Source: an uncultured Bacteroidales bacterium (GTDB lineage Bacteria; Bacteroidota; Bacteroidia; Bacteroidales; UBA932). Taken from it: 64,000 nucleotides of DNA. The translations under genes and the position numbers were made by a program. Every line of letters begins with the position of its first letter. Within the stretch, counting starts at the first letter, position 1. The notes below the pieces were generated by a model. It saw nothing but the letters and a program-made list of their open reading frames with translations, did no database searches and was not told where the DNA came from. Where the stretch lies: NCBI GenBank assembly GCA_900544815.1, contig UQWT01000002.1, forward strand, positions 1-64,000, given 5' to 3'. Below, piece by piece: positions 1 through 8,160 of this stretch.

Positions 1-51
1 GTAGCCAATTTGGACAAACAACTTTCCCGTGAAGGTTTTTATGAGGAATAA
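1..51 (+). CDS. C-terminal end of an unidentified protein (partial)
   Basis: An open frame runs from base 1 to a TAA at 49-51 and encodes the last 16 residues of a protein (VANLDKQLSREGFYEE). It is followed by a terminator-like hairpin and a convergent oxyR, so it is a plausible gene end. Sixteen residues are too few to name the family. Confidence 0.5.
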   Translation, partial: VANLDKQLSREGFYEE

Positions 52-78
52 CTACTAAAATGTTCATATTGTAAAGGC

Positions 79-120
79 GAGGGTGATTAAAAAATATTAG
101 TCACCCTCACTTGTTTTATT
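79..120. terminator. Bidirectional terminator between convergent genes
   Basis: GAGGGTGA (79-86) pairs with TCACCCTC (101-108) around a 14-base A/T-rich loop, with T-rich sequence after it on the + strand. It lies between the end of the partial + strand gene and the end of oxyR on the - strand, so it can serve both. Confidence 0.7.
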
Positions 121-1045
121 ATAACTTAATGCCATACTTTACAATTCCATCGTTGAGCATCCCTTTTGGCATAAATTTCTTTAAAGTATCTGTTATGGTA
201 TTCAGCATGCGCTGACGTATATAATCTTCTTTTATATAAAGTGATATACGCCTTTGCGAAAGATAGTTACCTTCAATTGGACGTACATTCTCGCGTTGCT
301 GATTAGAGAGGAAAGGAAGATGCATTTCAGGTATGATGGTAAAGCCGCCATTTTCATCCACTATGTGTACAAGGGTAGTGATACTGCCTGCTTCATAAAT
401 ATGATTTCCTAAGCTGCGCTTCTTGCAGAAAGAGAAAGCACTGTCGCGCAGACATTGTGCATCTTTCATAATCCACATATTCTCATGTTCCAACTTTTCT
501 GGTTTGAATACAGGCAATTTGCGCCAACAATTTTCAGATAGATAAACCATAAATTTCTCTGTGTATAACGGAATTTCAAGTACACCTTCGCATACATTTT
601 CCGAGATAGCAATACCTGCATCTATCTCGCCTTTTATAAGCGCATCAAGCATAAAATTAACTTTCAGTTCCTGAATGGACAGCTCAACAGAGGGAAATGA
701 CTCGCGATAATTCTTAATAAATCTTGGTAGAATATATTGGGCAATGGTAGGACCAACTGATAATGCAAATTTACCACCAATCTGCCCTTTCTCTTCTGAT
801 ATAATCTCTCCAATACGGGTTACCTCTATCAAAACGCTTTCTGCCTGACGAATAATCTTTTCACCAGCTGTTGTTGGTATCACAGATCGGTTAGAACGCT
901 CAAAAATTCGTACATCCAGTTCCTCTTCCAATTTTTGAAGCATAGCACTAAGCGTTGGTTGTGAGATATTACATGATTCAGCAGCTTTCGCAAAATTGCG
1001 AAAGCGGTTGACTGCTATTACGTATCTAAGCTGCTGTAGATTCAT
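119..1045 (-). CDS. oxyR: OxyR-type LysR family peroxide sensor
   Basis: LysR-type activator of the peroxide response. The start chosen is the ATG at 1045 (MNLQQLRYVIAV), which aligns with the usual N-terminus; an in-frame ATG at 1069 would add 8 residues. The N-terminal winged helix (about residues 1-60) is followed by the effector domain. The sensing cysteines are visible as C198 in AQCLRDSAF and C207 in SFCKK (numbered from 1045), matching the C199/C208 disulfide pair of E. coli OxyR in sequence and spacing, which separates it from generic LysR proteins. It lies 27 bases downstream of the CoA-disulfide reductase gene on the same strand, so the two are probably one operon. A palindrome resembling an OxyR operator lies upstream of that operon. 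Confidence 0.92.
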   Translation of the reverse strand: MNLQQLRYVIAVNRFRNFAKAAESCNISQPTLSAMLQKLEEELDVRIFERSNRSVIPTTAGEKIIRQAESVLIEVTRIGEIISEEKGQIGGKFALSVGPTIAQYILPRFIKNYRESFPSVELSIQELKVNFMLDALIKGEIDAGIAISENVCEGVLEIPLYTEKFMVYLSENCWRKLPVFKPEKLEHENMWIMKDAQCLRDSAFSFCKKRSLGNHIYEAGSITTLVHIVDENGGFTIIPEMHLPFLSNQQRENVRPIEGNYLSQRRISLYIKEDYIRQRMLNTITDTLKKFMPKGMLNDGIVKYGIKL

Positions 1046-1072
1046 AACTGAAATTTCCTTATTATTCAAACA

Positions 1073-3538
1073 TTAAATAAATAGATTAACATTAGCTTGA
1101 TCTGCACGCTCCATATAACTGGCTACACCTCCAATGGTGACATTGTTTAGAAGTTCCTCACGTTTAACGCCCATAACATCCATAGACATCTGGCAAGCTA
1201 TGAACTCTACACCATTGTCAATAGCCTGTTGACGAAGAGATTCCAATGAATCAACCCCTTTCTTATTCATTAAATAGCGCATCATTTTTGCTCCTATACC
1301 CATCATATTCATCTTAGAGAGGGAAAGTTTTAAAGAATTGGACGGAAGCATATATGAAAACATTTGTCCAAAGATATCCTTTTTTACTTTAGGTTTGTGT
1401 ATCTTCTTAATAGCATTCAACCCCCAGAAAGTAAAAAAGATGCTTACTTTTTTACCAGTAGCAGCTGCTCCATTGGCAAGTACAAAGGTAGCCAAGGTTT
1501 TGTCGAGATCATCGCTAAAAAGAATAAGCGTTTTACCAAGATCATTTGACATTGGCTTTACTGTGTTGGCAGCGGAAAGGGCTACTTTCTCTATAGTTGC
1601 AATATGTACACCAGACTCTGAGCGCTTACCAAGGAACTTATTGCCGGTGGTGCGACACCAAGCTTCAGCATCACGAGGAAATGCTGCATCAGTAGCACTA
1701 ACTTCCAATTGCTGACCATAATTGAGGCCATCTAAAGCCTGCTTCATCTTTAGGATAGGGCCAGGACACTGTATGCCACAAGCATCAACCTTAATAACTC
1801 TATTATTCAAAGTATATGATGAAGAATTACACGAAGAAATACCATCTGTTTCATTAAAGCCTGACGGTGTCTCAATCTTGGCTGTTGCAGCCATATATGT
1901 CTTCATACCTCCTATAAGATTATGGACATCCCTATAGCCATTTGCTTTGAGGATGTTGGAGGCTAAATAGCCACGTAATCCTACTCCACAGAAGAGCCAT
2001 ACGGGACGGTCTGCAGGTATCTCAGACAGACGGTCTCTAAGATCATCTAAAGGGATATTCATTGCATTAGGGATTGTGCCAAGTGCATATTCATCAACTG
2101 TACGAACATCAACAAGCGTTACTTTAGTGGTGTCTGTTTGCTGAATATCGCGCCAATAAATTGGATTCATCTTCCCATTGAGAATATTGCTTGCTACATA
2201 ACCAGAGATAGCAACAGGGTCTTTTGCCGATGAGAATGGAGGTGCATAGGCATGTTCCAAACTAATAAGATTCTCTACAGTAGCTCCATTTTTGATAGCT
2301 AATGCATATTGATTTATGCGTGTATCTACACCGTCATAACCTACAATCTGTGCACCATAAAGTTTGCCGTTGGTTGGTGAGAAGGTTATTTTTATGTCCA
2401 TTTGCAGACTGCCGGGGTAGTAACCTGCATGAGCTCCACTGTGGATGGTAGCAGAGAGATAAGGAATATCCATCTGTTTCAATCTCTTAGCTGGTAGACC
2501 TGTAGATGCTACAGTTATATCAAATATTTTGGCGATAGCCGTACCTATTGAACCTTCATATTTCACTTTATTACCCAATACCATATTATCAGCAACAATA
2601 CGAGCCTGACGATTAGCAGGTCCGGCCAGAAAATTGAGCCATGGTTTACCGGTGATAGGATGTGGATACTCTATGGCATCACCTACTGCATAGATGTTCT
2701 CATCTGATGTTTGCAAGTACTCATCTACCCAGATGCCACGCATCTCGCCTATTTTTAATCCGGCAGCTTGTGCAAGACCTGTCTCTGCGCGTACTCCAAT
2801 ACTCAGCAGTACCATATCAGCCTTAAGGTCTATGCCAGATTTAAAATGAACTGTCAGCTCATTATCATTACGTGAAAATCCCTCTACAGCCTGTTCTAAA
2901 TAGAGTTTTACATCCTGCTGCTGCAGATATTCATGTACCAGTGCTGCCATTGAATAGTCAATAGGAGCCATTACCTGATTAGCCATCTCTACAACAGCTA
3001 CCTGTGCACCTGCATATTTTAGGTTTTCAGCCATTTCAAGACCTATAAATCCCCCGCCTACAATAACAGCACGTTTTACATTATGATCTGTCATATAAGC
3101 CTTTATACGATCTGTGTCACTTACGTTTCTTAAAGTGAAAATACCCTCGCTGTCTATACCATCAAGAGGAGGAACAACCGGCAAAGCTCCTGGAGAGAGC
3201 AATAACTTATCATAGCTTTCGGTATATTCCTCACCATTAGCGGTACGGACTGTCACATTTTTGTCTGCTGTATTGATAGCAGTCACTTTGCTCAATGTGC
3301 GTACATCTACATTAAAGCGTTTGCCAAATGCTTCCGGAGTCTGTACAAACAGACGATCACGCTCTTCAATCACGCCACCAATGTAATAAGGTAGGCCGCA
3401 GTTGGCATACGATATGTATTCCCCCTTTTCAAAAAGAATAATCTCAATATCCTCTGTTATTCGTCTGATACGTGCTGCAGCAGTAGCTCCACCTGCAACT
3501 CCTCCAACTATTAAATATTTTTTTTTGTTTGCTGTCAT
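1073..3538 (-). CDS. CoA-disulfide reductase fused to rhodanese, TusA and DsrE domains
   Basis: An 821-residue four-domain sulfur-redox protein. Residues 1-450 are a pyridine nucleotide-disulfide oxidoreductase: FAD motif GGVAGGATAAARIRR near residue 12, single active Cys47 in SYANCGLPYY as in CoA-disulfide/persulfide reductases, NAD(P)H motif VIVGGGFIGLEMA near 158, and a second FAD motif with VGD near 285. Residues about 465-555 form a rhodanese with Cys517 in FCGVGLRGY. Residues about 582-650 form a TusA domain with the CPGP motif at Cys591. Residues about 665-821 form a DsrE/F-like domain with Cys782. The protein probably uses NAD(P)H to reduce CoA or persulfide disulfides and relays sulfane sulfur along its cysteines in the cytoplasm. 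It is co-directional with oxyR, consistent with oxidative-stress control, and a thioredoxin gene remnant lies directly upstream. Confidence 0.9.
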   Translation of the reverse strand: MTANKKKYLIVGGVAGGATAAARIRRITEDIEIILFEKGEYISYANCGLPYYIGGVIEERDRLFVQTPEAFGKRFNVDVRTLSKVTAINTADKNVTVRTANGEEYTESYDKLLLSPGALPVVPPLDGIDSEGIFTLRNVSDTDRIKAYMTDHNVKRAVIVGGGFIGLEMAENLKYAGAQVAVVEMANQVMAPIDYSMAALVHEYLQQQDVKLYLEQAVEGFSRNDNELTVHFKSGIDLKADMVLLSIGVRAETGLAQAAGLKIGEMRGIWVDEYLQTSDENIYAVGDAIEYPHPITGKPWLNFLAGPANRQARIVADNMVLGNKVKYEGSIGTAIAKIFDITVASTGLPAKRLKQMDIPYLSATIHSGAHAGYYPGSLQMDIKITFSPTNGKLYGAQIVGYDGVDTRINQYALAIKNGATVENLISLEHAYAPPFSSAKDPVAISGYVASNILNGKMNPIYWRDIQQTDTTKVTLVDVRTVDEYALGTIPNAMNIPLDDLRDRLSEIPADRPVWLFCGVGLRGYLASNILKANGYRDVHNLIGGMKTYMAATAKIETPSGFNETDGISSCNSSSYTLNNRVIKVDACGIQCPGPILKMKQALDGLNYGQQLEVSATDAAFPRDAEAWCRTTGNKFLGKRSESGVHIATIEKVALSAANTVKPMSNDLGKTLILFSDDLDKTLATFVLANGAAATGKKVSIFFTFWGLNAIKKIHKPKVKKDIFGQMFSYMLPSNSLKLSLSKMNMMGIGAKMMRYLMNKKGVDSLESLRQQAIDNGVEFIACQMSMDVMGVKREELLNNVTIGGVASYMERADQANVNLFI

Positions 3539-3559
3539 AATTGTAATTTAGTCTACCGA

Positions 3560-3663
3560 TCATTGAAATTTGGCAATTACATTTTTTAAATCATTTGCCA
3601 TGTTGCAAAAAAATCAATCAGCGTTAACTGATCACTTTTTAAAATTTCTGAAAAATTCTCCAT
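3560..3663 (-). pseudogene. trxA: Thioredoxin gene remnant with internal deletion
   Basis: Reading the - strand from an ATG at 3663, with a purine-rich AAGGAA ribosome site just before it, gives 25 codons that include LTLIDFFATW, the classic thioredoxin strand before the active site. It then reads QMI and stops at 3586, so the CGPC motif that should follow ATW is absent. In another frame the next bases encode ANDLKNVIAKFQ and a stop at 3560, which looks like a thioredoxin C-terminal helix. The simplest reading is a trxA gene that lost about 60-70 internal codons. It sits at the head of the CoA-disulfide reductase/oxyR operon, where its transcript leader may still be used. The product cannot be active. 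Confidence 0.72.
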
Positions 3664-3696
3664 ATCTTTTTCCTTTTAATTTTCTAATTGATGGTG

Positions 3697-3763
3697 CAAA
3701 AATGTGAATTATTTAATAGATGAACGAATTATTTCATCTATTAAATAATAGATGTTATCTATT
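3697..3763 (-). promoter_or_regulatory. Candidate OxyR operator and promoter of the CoADR-oxyR operon
   Basis: Two nested palindromes stand out. ATTATTTAATAGATGA (3708-3723) and its exact reverse complement (3734-3749) form a 16-base perfect inverted repeat with a 10-base spacer. ATAGAT-GTT-ATCTAT (3748-3762) is an exact ATAG-N7-CTAT half site as in the E. coli OxyR consensus, and another CTAT lies 6 bases before it. A weak Bacteroidota -7 element (CATTTTTG on the - strand, 3697-3704) is next to it. Binding by the neighbouring OxyR is an inference. Confidence 0.55.
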
Positions 3764-3854
3764 ATTGATGCCGTTTTAAAAGTGAATAGGCTAATCTTAA
3801 TGGAGAAAACATTATTTGGAAACGAAAGATCTCTATAGATTGCAGTGATCTTTT

Positions 3855-3892
3855 AAAAAGAAAAAAGGACTGCAAAGTTAACACTGCAGACC
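3855..3892 (-). terminator. Rho-independent terminator after the tRNA-Val pair
   Basis: On the - strand GGTCTGCA (3892-3885) pairs with TGCAGTCC (3874-3867), with internal mismatches, and is followed by a TTTTTTCTTTTT tract. It lies just downstream of the two co-directional tRNA-Val genes. Confidence 0.65.
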
Positions 3893-3924
3893 TCCAAAAA
3901 CACTTAAAACACATTAGAAAAACT

Positions 3925-4002
3925 TGGTGGGAGCAACAGGAGTCGAACCTGTGACCCTCTGCTTGTAAGGCAGATGCTCTAAACCAACTGAGCTATGCTC
4001 CC
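3925..4002 (-). tRNA. tRNA-Val (UAC), copy 2, with CCA-like end
   Basis: The - strand shows the full cloverleaf: acceptor GGGAGCA/TGCTCCC, D-arm AGCTCAGTTGGTTTAGAGC, anticodon loop CTTACAA (anticodon TAC) and T-arm with GGTTCGACTCC. ACCA follows the acceptor stem, so the CCA end is encoded. It is nearly identical to the copy at 4051-4125, and the flanking GAATCGTGGCC is duplicated too. Confidence 0.95.
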
Positions 4003-4050
4003 GAATCGTGGCCACACGGCCAAAATTTATTTAAATGAACTTCTGAGTAG

Positions 4051-4125
4051 TGGGAGCAACAGGAGTCGAACCTGTGACCCTCTGCTTGTAAGGCAGATGC
4101 TCTAAACCAACTGAGCTATGCTCCC
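4051..4125 (-). tRNA. tRNA-Val (UAC), copy 1
   Basis: Same cloverleaf as the downstream copy, with anticodon TAC in loop CTTACAA. After the discriminator base the sequence reads CTA rather than CCA, so the CCA end would have to be added. The two genes are about 50 bases apart with similar 5' flanks, which points to a recent tandem duplication and co-transcription. Confidence 0.95.
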
Positions 4126-4218
4126 GAATCGTGGCCCACTGGCCAAAATTTTTCACTGAACTTTCCCGTTTGGGATTGCAAAGGTAATTCTTTTTTTTAT
4201 TCTTCCAAATAATTTTGT

Positions 4219-5622
4219 CTACTTTTTTATCAAAAAATTGCTTGCTACGGCCTCTGCAACCACAAATGTGCTCCCTCCAATGTATATAAAGTCTTTATTA
4301 TCTGAAATTTCAAGGGCGTATGACAGGCCATCTTCAACAGAAGAAAAATTTTGTGTACACTCTAATCCAAATGAGACAAGTTTTTCGCGCAGTGCCGCAG
4401 ATGGCAATGCCCGTTCCCCTTTTGCCTGTACCGGAATATAGAGAGCTTTATCGGGAAGCAGATGAGAAATAGCTTCAAGGTCTTTATCTGCAACAACTCC
4501 AAACAGCATTATAAGTTTTCCTCCACGTAAAGTGTGAGTTCTCTCTATCTGCTCTTTGAGCGTGGCAAATCCATGAGCATTATGTCCTGTGTCGCAGATT
4601 ACCAATATATCTTTTGATGTTTTGGGGACAAGTTTTTCCCAGCGTCCTCTAAGGTCTGTCCGTTGTGCCGTTTGTTCAATTGTGTGTGCCAATTCAGATA
4701 ACTGTTGGGCTTTACTTTTTTGAGATTGTAGCGCGGCAGAGTCTTGCATCATATTAAGCAAAGAGTTGTTTATGAGAACTGACAGGGCTGTAGCTACTGT
4801 TTTAACATTCTTTTTCTGGTAGGATCCGGGCAGATCCATCTTATTAAAATCTACTGCGGAATATATTTCCCGGCTCAACTCATAAATCTTAGTACAATCT
4901 GTCTGCATACTATCCTTATTGGAGAGCCCTCCAAAGATTCTGTCTGCAACATAATATGCTGACTCTGTTTCTGCGGCTTTTGCCGTAATAATATCGTACA
5001 CATCCTTCTCTGTGCTCTCGCCAAGTACAACGGGAACTCCCGGTTTTATTATTCCCCCCTTTTCAGAGGCAATCTCTGCCAATGTGTGCCCAAGGAACTG
5101 GCAGTGATCCAAACCTATGTTGGTTATGATGCTCAGTTGCGGGGTAATGATATTTGTAGAGTCAAGTCTGCCTCCGAGACCGCACTCGATAACGGCACAG
5201 TCAACACCTTCATCAGCAAAATATTTGAATGCCAATGCGGTGGTAATCTCAAAAAAAGATGAATCTTCTTTAAGAAACAACTCTTTATGGCCGACAAGAA
5301 AACTATAGACATATTCCTGTGGAATCATCTTGCCGTTTATCTTAATCCGCTCCCTGAAATCAATCAGATGTGGTGAGGTGTAGAGTCCCACCTTTCTGTT
5401 TCTGCACATAAGTGCAGACGCTATCATAGATGATGTGGAGCCTTTGCCGTTGGTCCCTGCAATATGTATGGTTTTATATTTATTCTGAGGATTTCCAAAA
5501 TATGATGCAATCCTGCGCATACTGTCCAATCCGGGTTTAAATGCCCTTGAACCCGCCATCTGGAATGACGGAAATCTGCTGTATATAGCCTCTATCTCCT
5601 TGTTGTATTCCTGTTGTGTCAT
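4219..5622 (-). CDS. folC: Folylpolyglutamate synthase / dihydrofolate synthase
   Basis: A 467-residue Mur-ligase-family enzyme that adds glutamate to folates (and probably joins dihydropteroate to glutamate) using ATP in the cytoplasm. Visible motifs are the ATP-binding loop GTNGKGSTSSM near residue 56, the folate-site region LYTSPHLIDFRERI, ECGLGGRLDSTN, and ITNIGLDHCQFLG with the metal-binding His. The C-terminal Mur-ligase domain carries CDTGHNAHG. Length and motif order are normal for the Bacteroidales enzyme. It reads toward the tRNA-Val genes on the same strand and has its own -7 promoter element. Confidence 0.95.
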   Translation of the reverse strand: MTQQEYNKEIEAIYSRFPSFQMAGSRAFKPGLDSMRRIASYFGNPQNKYKTIHIAGTNGKGSTSSMIASALMCRNRKVGLYTSPHLIDFRERIKINGKMIPQEYVYSFLVGHKELFLKEDSSFFEITTALAFKYFADEGVDCAVIECGLGGRLDSTNIITPQLSIITNIGLDHCQFLGHTLAEIASEKGGIIKPGVPVVLGESTEKDVYDIITAKAAETESAYYVADRIFGGLSNKDSMQTDCTKIYELSREIYSAVDFNKMDLPGSYQKKNVKTVATALSVLINNSLLNMMQDSAALQSQKSKAQQLSELAHTIEQTAQRTDLRGRWEKLVPKTSKDILVICDTGHNAHGFATLKEQIERTHTLRGGKLIMLFGVVADKDLEAISHLLPDKALYIPVQAKGERALPSAALREKLVSFGLECTQNFSSVEDGLSYALEISDNKDFIYIGGSTFVVAEAVASNFLIKK

Positions 5623-5644
5623 AGTTTCATTATTTATCGGGAAG

Positions 5645-5652
5645 CAAAAGTA
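5645..5652 (-). promoter_or_regulatory. Promoter -7 element of folC
   Basis: TACTTTTG on the - strand matches the Bacteroidota TAnnTTTG consensus and lies 22 bases before the folC ATG. A variant of the dispersed 11-mer (TTATCGGGAAG, 5634-5644) directly abuts it, at the expected transcription start. Confidence 0.5.
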
Positions 5653-5825
5653 TAAAAAACTGATAACATAAATGAGGATGACGTTGCAATTTGCTCTTTA
5701 CTTTTCTAAAGGTCCCGACAGTTAATGTCGATAATTGAATTATGCCAAGTGAGCAGAATCAAGCTTGCTTGAATTAGCGAGCTTTTCTTGCAAAAGCCAC
5801 AAATTTATAGCATTATATTTTAGAG

Positions 5826-6563
5826 ATGAGATATTTTCTATTACTTGCATTGGTGTCAATTATGTCGGTGGCTAATGCTCAAACAGACAATCAAGTGAAA
5901 GAAAATCTATTATCAAGACGTCAGTTAGGATTGGCGGAGTGTGCCTGTCTGGAGGCGCAAGGAGACATGCAGAGATTGGACGGGGCAATACGTAAGGCAT
6001 TGGATGAAGGGGTAACAGTAAATGAACTGAAAGAGGCCTTTTCACAGCTATATGCCTATACAGGTTTCCCGCGTTCACTTAATGCTCTCAACAAACTTAA
6101 AAGTGTGCTCGAAGATAGAAAGTCACAAGGAGTTGAAGATAACGAGGGCAAGCCGTGGCAACGTCCGGCACTGTGGAACGATGCCCAAATGGCTTTAAAA
6201 CAGGGAACGGAGGTACAGACCCGTCTGTGCGGTGGTACACCATTTACTTTTGATTTCTGTCCGCAAGATGATTATTATCTTAAAGCTCACCTTTTTGGGG
6301 ATATTTTCGCAGGAGACATCTTGACTCCGGCAGACCGCGAGATAGTGACAGTTGCAGCCCTGATGGGTTTGAAAGGTGTAGACAGCCAGTTGGCATCGCA
6401 TAAAAGAGGCGCGGTTGCCATGGGAAACACGGCAGAACAGGTTGATGCCCTCTGCAATTATTTGCAGGAGAACGGTATAGCGCAAAAGTGTAATGTCAGA
6501 GAGTTAAAAGGGAGCAGTTGGCCGCAGATATGTGTCACGCTGCTTCTTTTTATATTGCCATAA
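5826..6563 (+). CDS. Exported carboxymuconolactone decarboxylase-family protein
   Basis: A 245-residue protein with a clear signal peptide (MRYFLLLALVSIMSVANAQ). Two CMD/AhpD-like helical units can be seen: one near residues 40-95 (VNELKEAFSQLYAYTGFPRS) and one near 160-215 (PADREIVTVAALMGLKGVDSQ). Cytoplasmic AhpD uses a CxxC pair for peroxide reduction, which is absent here, so a decarboxylase-like or redox-independent role is more likely. Exported two-domain CMD proteins occur in other Bacteroidota; the substrate is unknown. The gene stands alone with an intergenic space on each side. Confidence 0.75.
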   Translation: MRYFLLLALVSIMSVANAQTDNQVKENLLSRRQLGLAECACLEAQGDMQRLDGAIRKALDEGVTVNELKEAFSQLYAYTGFPRSLNALNKLKSVLEDRKSQGVEDNEGKPWQRPALWNDAQMALKQGTEVQTRLCGGTPFTFDFCPQDDYYLKAHLFGDIFAGDILTPADREIVTVAALMGLKGVDSQLASHKRGAVAMGNTAEQVDALCNYLQENGIAQKCNVRELKGSSWPQICVTLLLFILP

Positions 6564-6583
6564 CTTGCTTATGGGAGCAGGTT

Positions 6584-6594
6584 TTGTCGGGAAG
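6584..6594 (+). repeat. Dispersed 11-mer TTGTCGGGAAG (intergenic copy)
   Basis: One of 11 exact copies in the window: + strand at 6584, 11315, 13976, 26042, 32764, 41425 and 56358; - strand at 9985, 12828, 23290 and 32580. TTATCGGGAAG variants start at 4448, 5634, 35861 (-) and 39397 (-). Most copies extend to TTTGTCGGGAAGC. This copy lies in the spacer after the CMD gene. Confidence 0.85.
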
Positions 6595-6693
6595 AGAATA
6601 CAGGCCAGAAAACAAGAGATACCAACATTAGAATTTAAATGTGTCCTAACGGTTAAAATATGGTTAAACTTATACCTCAAAGTGCCCAATATA

Positions 6694-6723
6694 TGTGAAA
6701 ATTGACAAATATCGTTAAATTTG
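6694..6723 (+). promoter_or_regulatory. Promoter of the CNNM/CorC-type gene
   Basis: TAAATTTG (6716-6723) fits the TAnnTTTG -7 consensus, with TGTG about 18 bases upstream as a weak -33 element. It lies about 60 bases before the ATG at 6783. Confidence 0.5.
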
Positions 6724-6782
6724 CAGATGACGGTGTTGATGTTTTAAACAATAATTGTCCGTATAAAATGTAACGATAAAGG

Positions 6783-8078
6783 ATGGATATTTTCATAATT
6801 CTGCTGCTTATTTTGCTCAACGGAGTACTCTCCATGTCTGAGATAGCTTTAGTATCTGCTCGCAAAACAAAATTTGAATCGGAAGCAAAGAAAGGTAATG
6901 GTTCTGCCAAAGCTGCCTTGAAGTTGATGGAGAAGCCTGATTGCTTTCTCTCTACAATACAGATAGGCATTACTTTAATAGGTATTTTGACAGGTCTGTA
7001 TTCAGGTGATAAATTTGCCGGATATTTGGCGGAATATATTGTGTATCTGTCTGTGCCTGAGTCGTATGCCATGATGATTTCCAAGACGTTGATAGTTGTA
7101 GTTGTAACATATCTCACTTTAGTGTTGGGAGAATTGGTTCCAAAACGAATAGGAATGAGCTTTTCAGACAGGGTAACATTGCTTATAGCCCGCCCTATGA
7201 CCCTTTTGTCTGCACTTGTGTCGCCCTTTGTCTGGCTGTTGTCCAAGAGTACATGGCTTACAGTAAAGGTTTTGGGATTAGATACAAACAAAGAATCAAA
7301 AGTAACGGAAGAGGAGATAAAAGCCATTGTAAAAGAGGGGTATAACGATGGCGAAGTGCAGGAGGTGGAGCAGGATATTGTAGACAGGGTCTTTACATTG
7401 GGAGACCGCAGGGTTGATTCGGTTATGACTCACAGAAGTGAGATGGTGTGGTTGGATGTGTCGGATACAGTTGAGAGCATTAAAGAGAAAATGGCTGCAG
7501 ATCTGTTTGATGTCTACCCTGTTTCTCAGGGCAGGTTAGATGATGTGGTGGGGGTTGTGTACCTTAAAGATCTGTTCTTTAATATCAATTCGCAGGATTT
7601 TTCTTTAAGGAAATTGGTACGTACTCCGCAATATATACCTGAAAATCAAAGTGTATATACAACATTGGAGCAGTTTAAGATGGCAGGTGTCAAGTATGCA
7701 ATGGTGACAGATGAGTTTGGCGGGATACAGGGAATTGTTACATTAAAGGATATTATGGAGGGGCTTGTGGGTCAGATGCCGGAACATGGGGAGGACCCCG
7801 ATGTTGTAAAGAGGGATGACGGATCGTGGCTGATAGATGGCCAGTATCCTTTCTATGACTTTCTGGCTCTTTTTGATATGCAGGAACTGTATGCAGATTA
7901 TGAATGTAATACCATAAGCGGTCTTATTTTGAACCTGTTGGAGAGGCTTCCTAAGGTTGGGGAGAAGATTAACTGGCTATGTTTTGATATTGAGGTAGTT
8001 GACATGGATGGGGCGCGAATAGACAAGGTCTTGGTGCATTGTAAGGATACAGGAGAGCACATTGGACAACAGCAATAA
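6783..8078 (+). CDS. CNNM/CorC-HlyC family membrane transporter
   Basis: A 431-residue inner-membrane protein of the hemolysin C/CorC group, implicated in Mg2+/Co2+ efflux. Residues 1-180 form the DUF21 (CNNM) transmembrane domain: MDIFIILLLILLNGVLSMSE followed by three more hydrophobic stretches, including LGELVPKRIG. Two CBS domains follow (about 205-330), with VDSVMTHRSEMVWLD and VTDEFGGIQGIVTLKDIMEG. The C-terminal CorC_HlyC domain (about 350-425) carries DGSWLIDGQYPFYDF. Domain order and length are standard. The ion transported cannot be read from the sequence. Confidence 0.88.
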   Translation: MDIFIILLLILLNGVLSMSEIALVSARKTKFESEAKKGNGSAKAALKLMEKPDCFLSTIQIGITLIGILTGLYSGDKFAGYLAEYIVYLSVPESYAMMISKTLIVVVVTYLTLVLGELVPKRIGMSFSDRVTLLIARPMTLLSALVSPFVWLLSKSTWLTVKVLGLDTNKESKVTEEEIKAIVKEGYNDGEVQEVEQDIVDRVFTLGDRRVDSVMTHRSEMVWLDVSDTVESIKEKMAADLFDVYPVSQGRLDDVVGVVYLKDLFFNINSQDFSLRKLVRTPQYIPENQSVYTTLEQFKMAGVKYAMVTDEFGGIQGIVTLKDIMEGLVGQMPEHGEDPDVVKRDDGSWLIDGQYPFYDFLALFDMQELYADYECNTISGLILNLLERLPKVGEKINWLCFDIEVVDMDGARIDKVLVHCKDTGEHIGQQQ

Positions 8079-8160
8079 ATTTACAGTTAGTTTTGTAGGT
8101 CTCTGCCAAAAACATTAATTTTACAGCCCAAAATCACCTTTAAAATTCTAAAAATAAGAT

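Noticed and set aside
5740..5800. Hairpin AAGCTTGC/GCGAGCTT with a T-run before the CMD gene as a terminator or attenuator
   Set aside because: One mismatch, no gene ends just upstream on the + strand, and no leader peptide was found; too weak to call.
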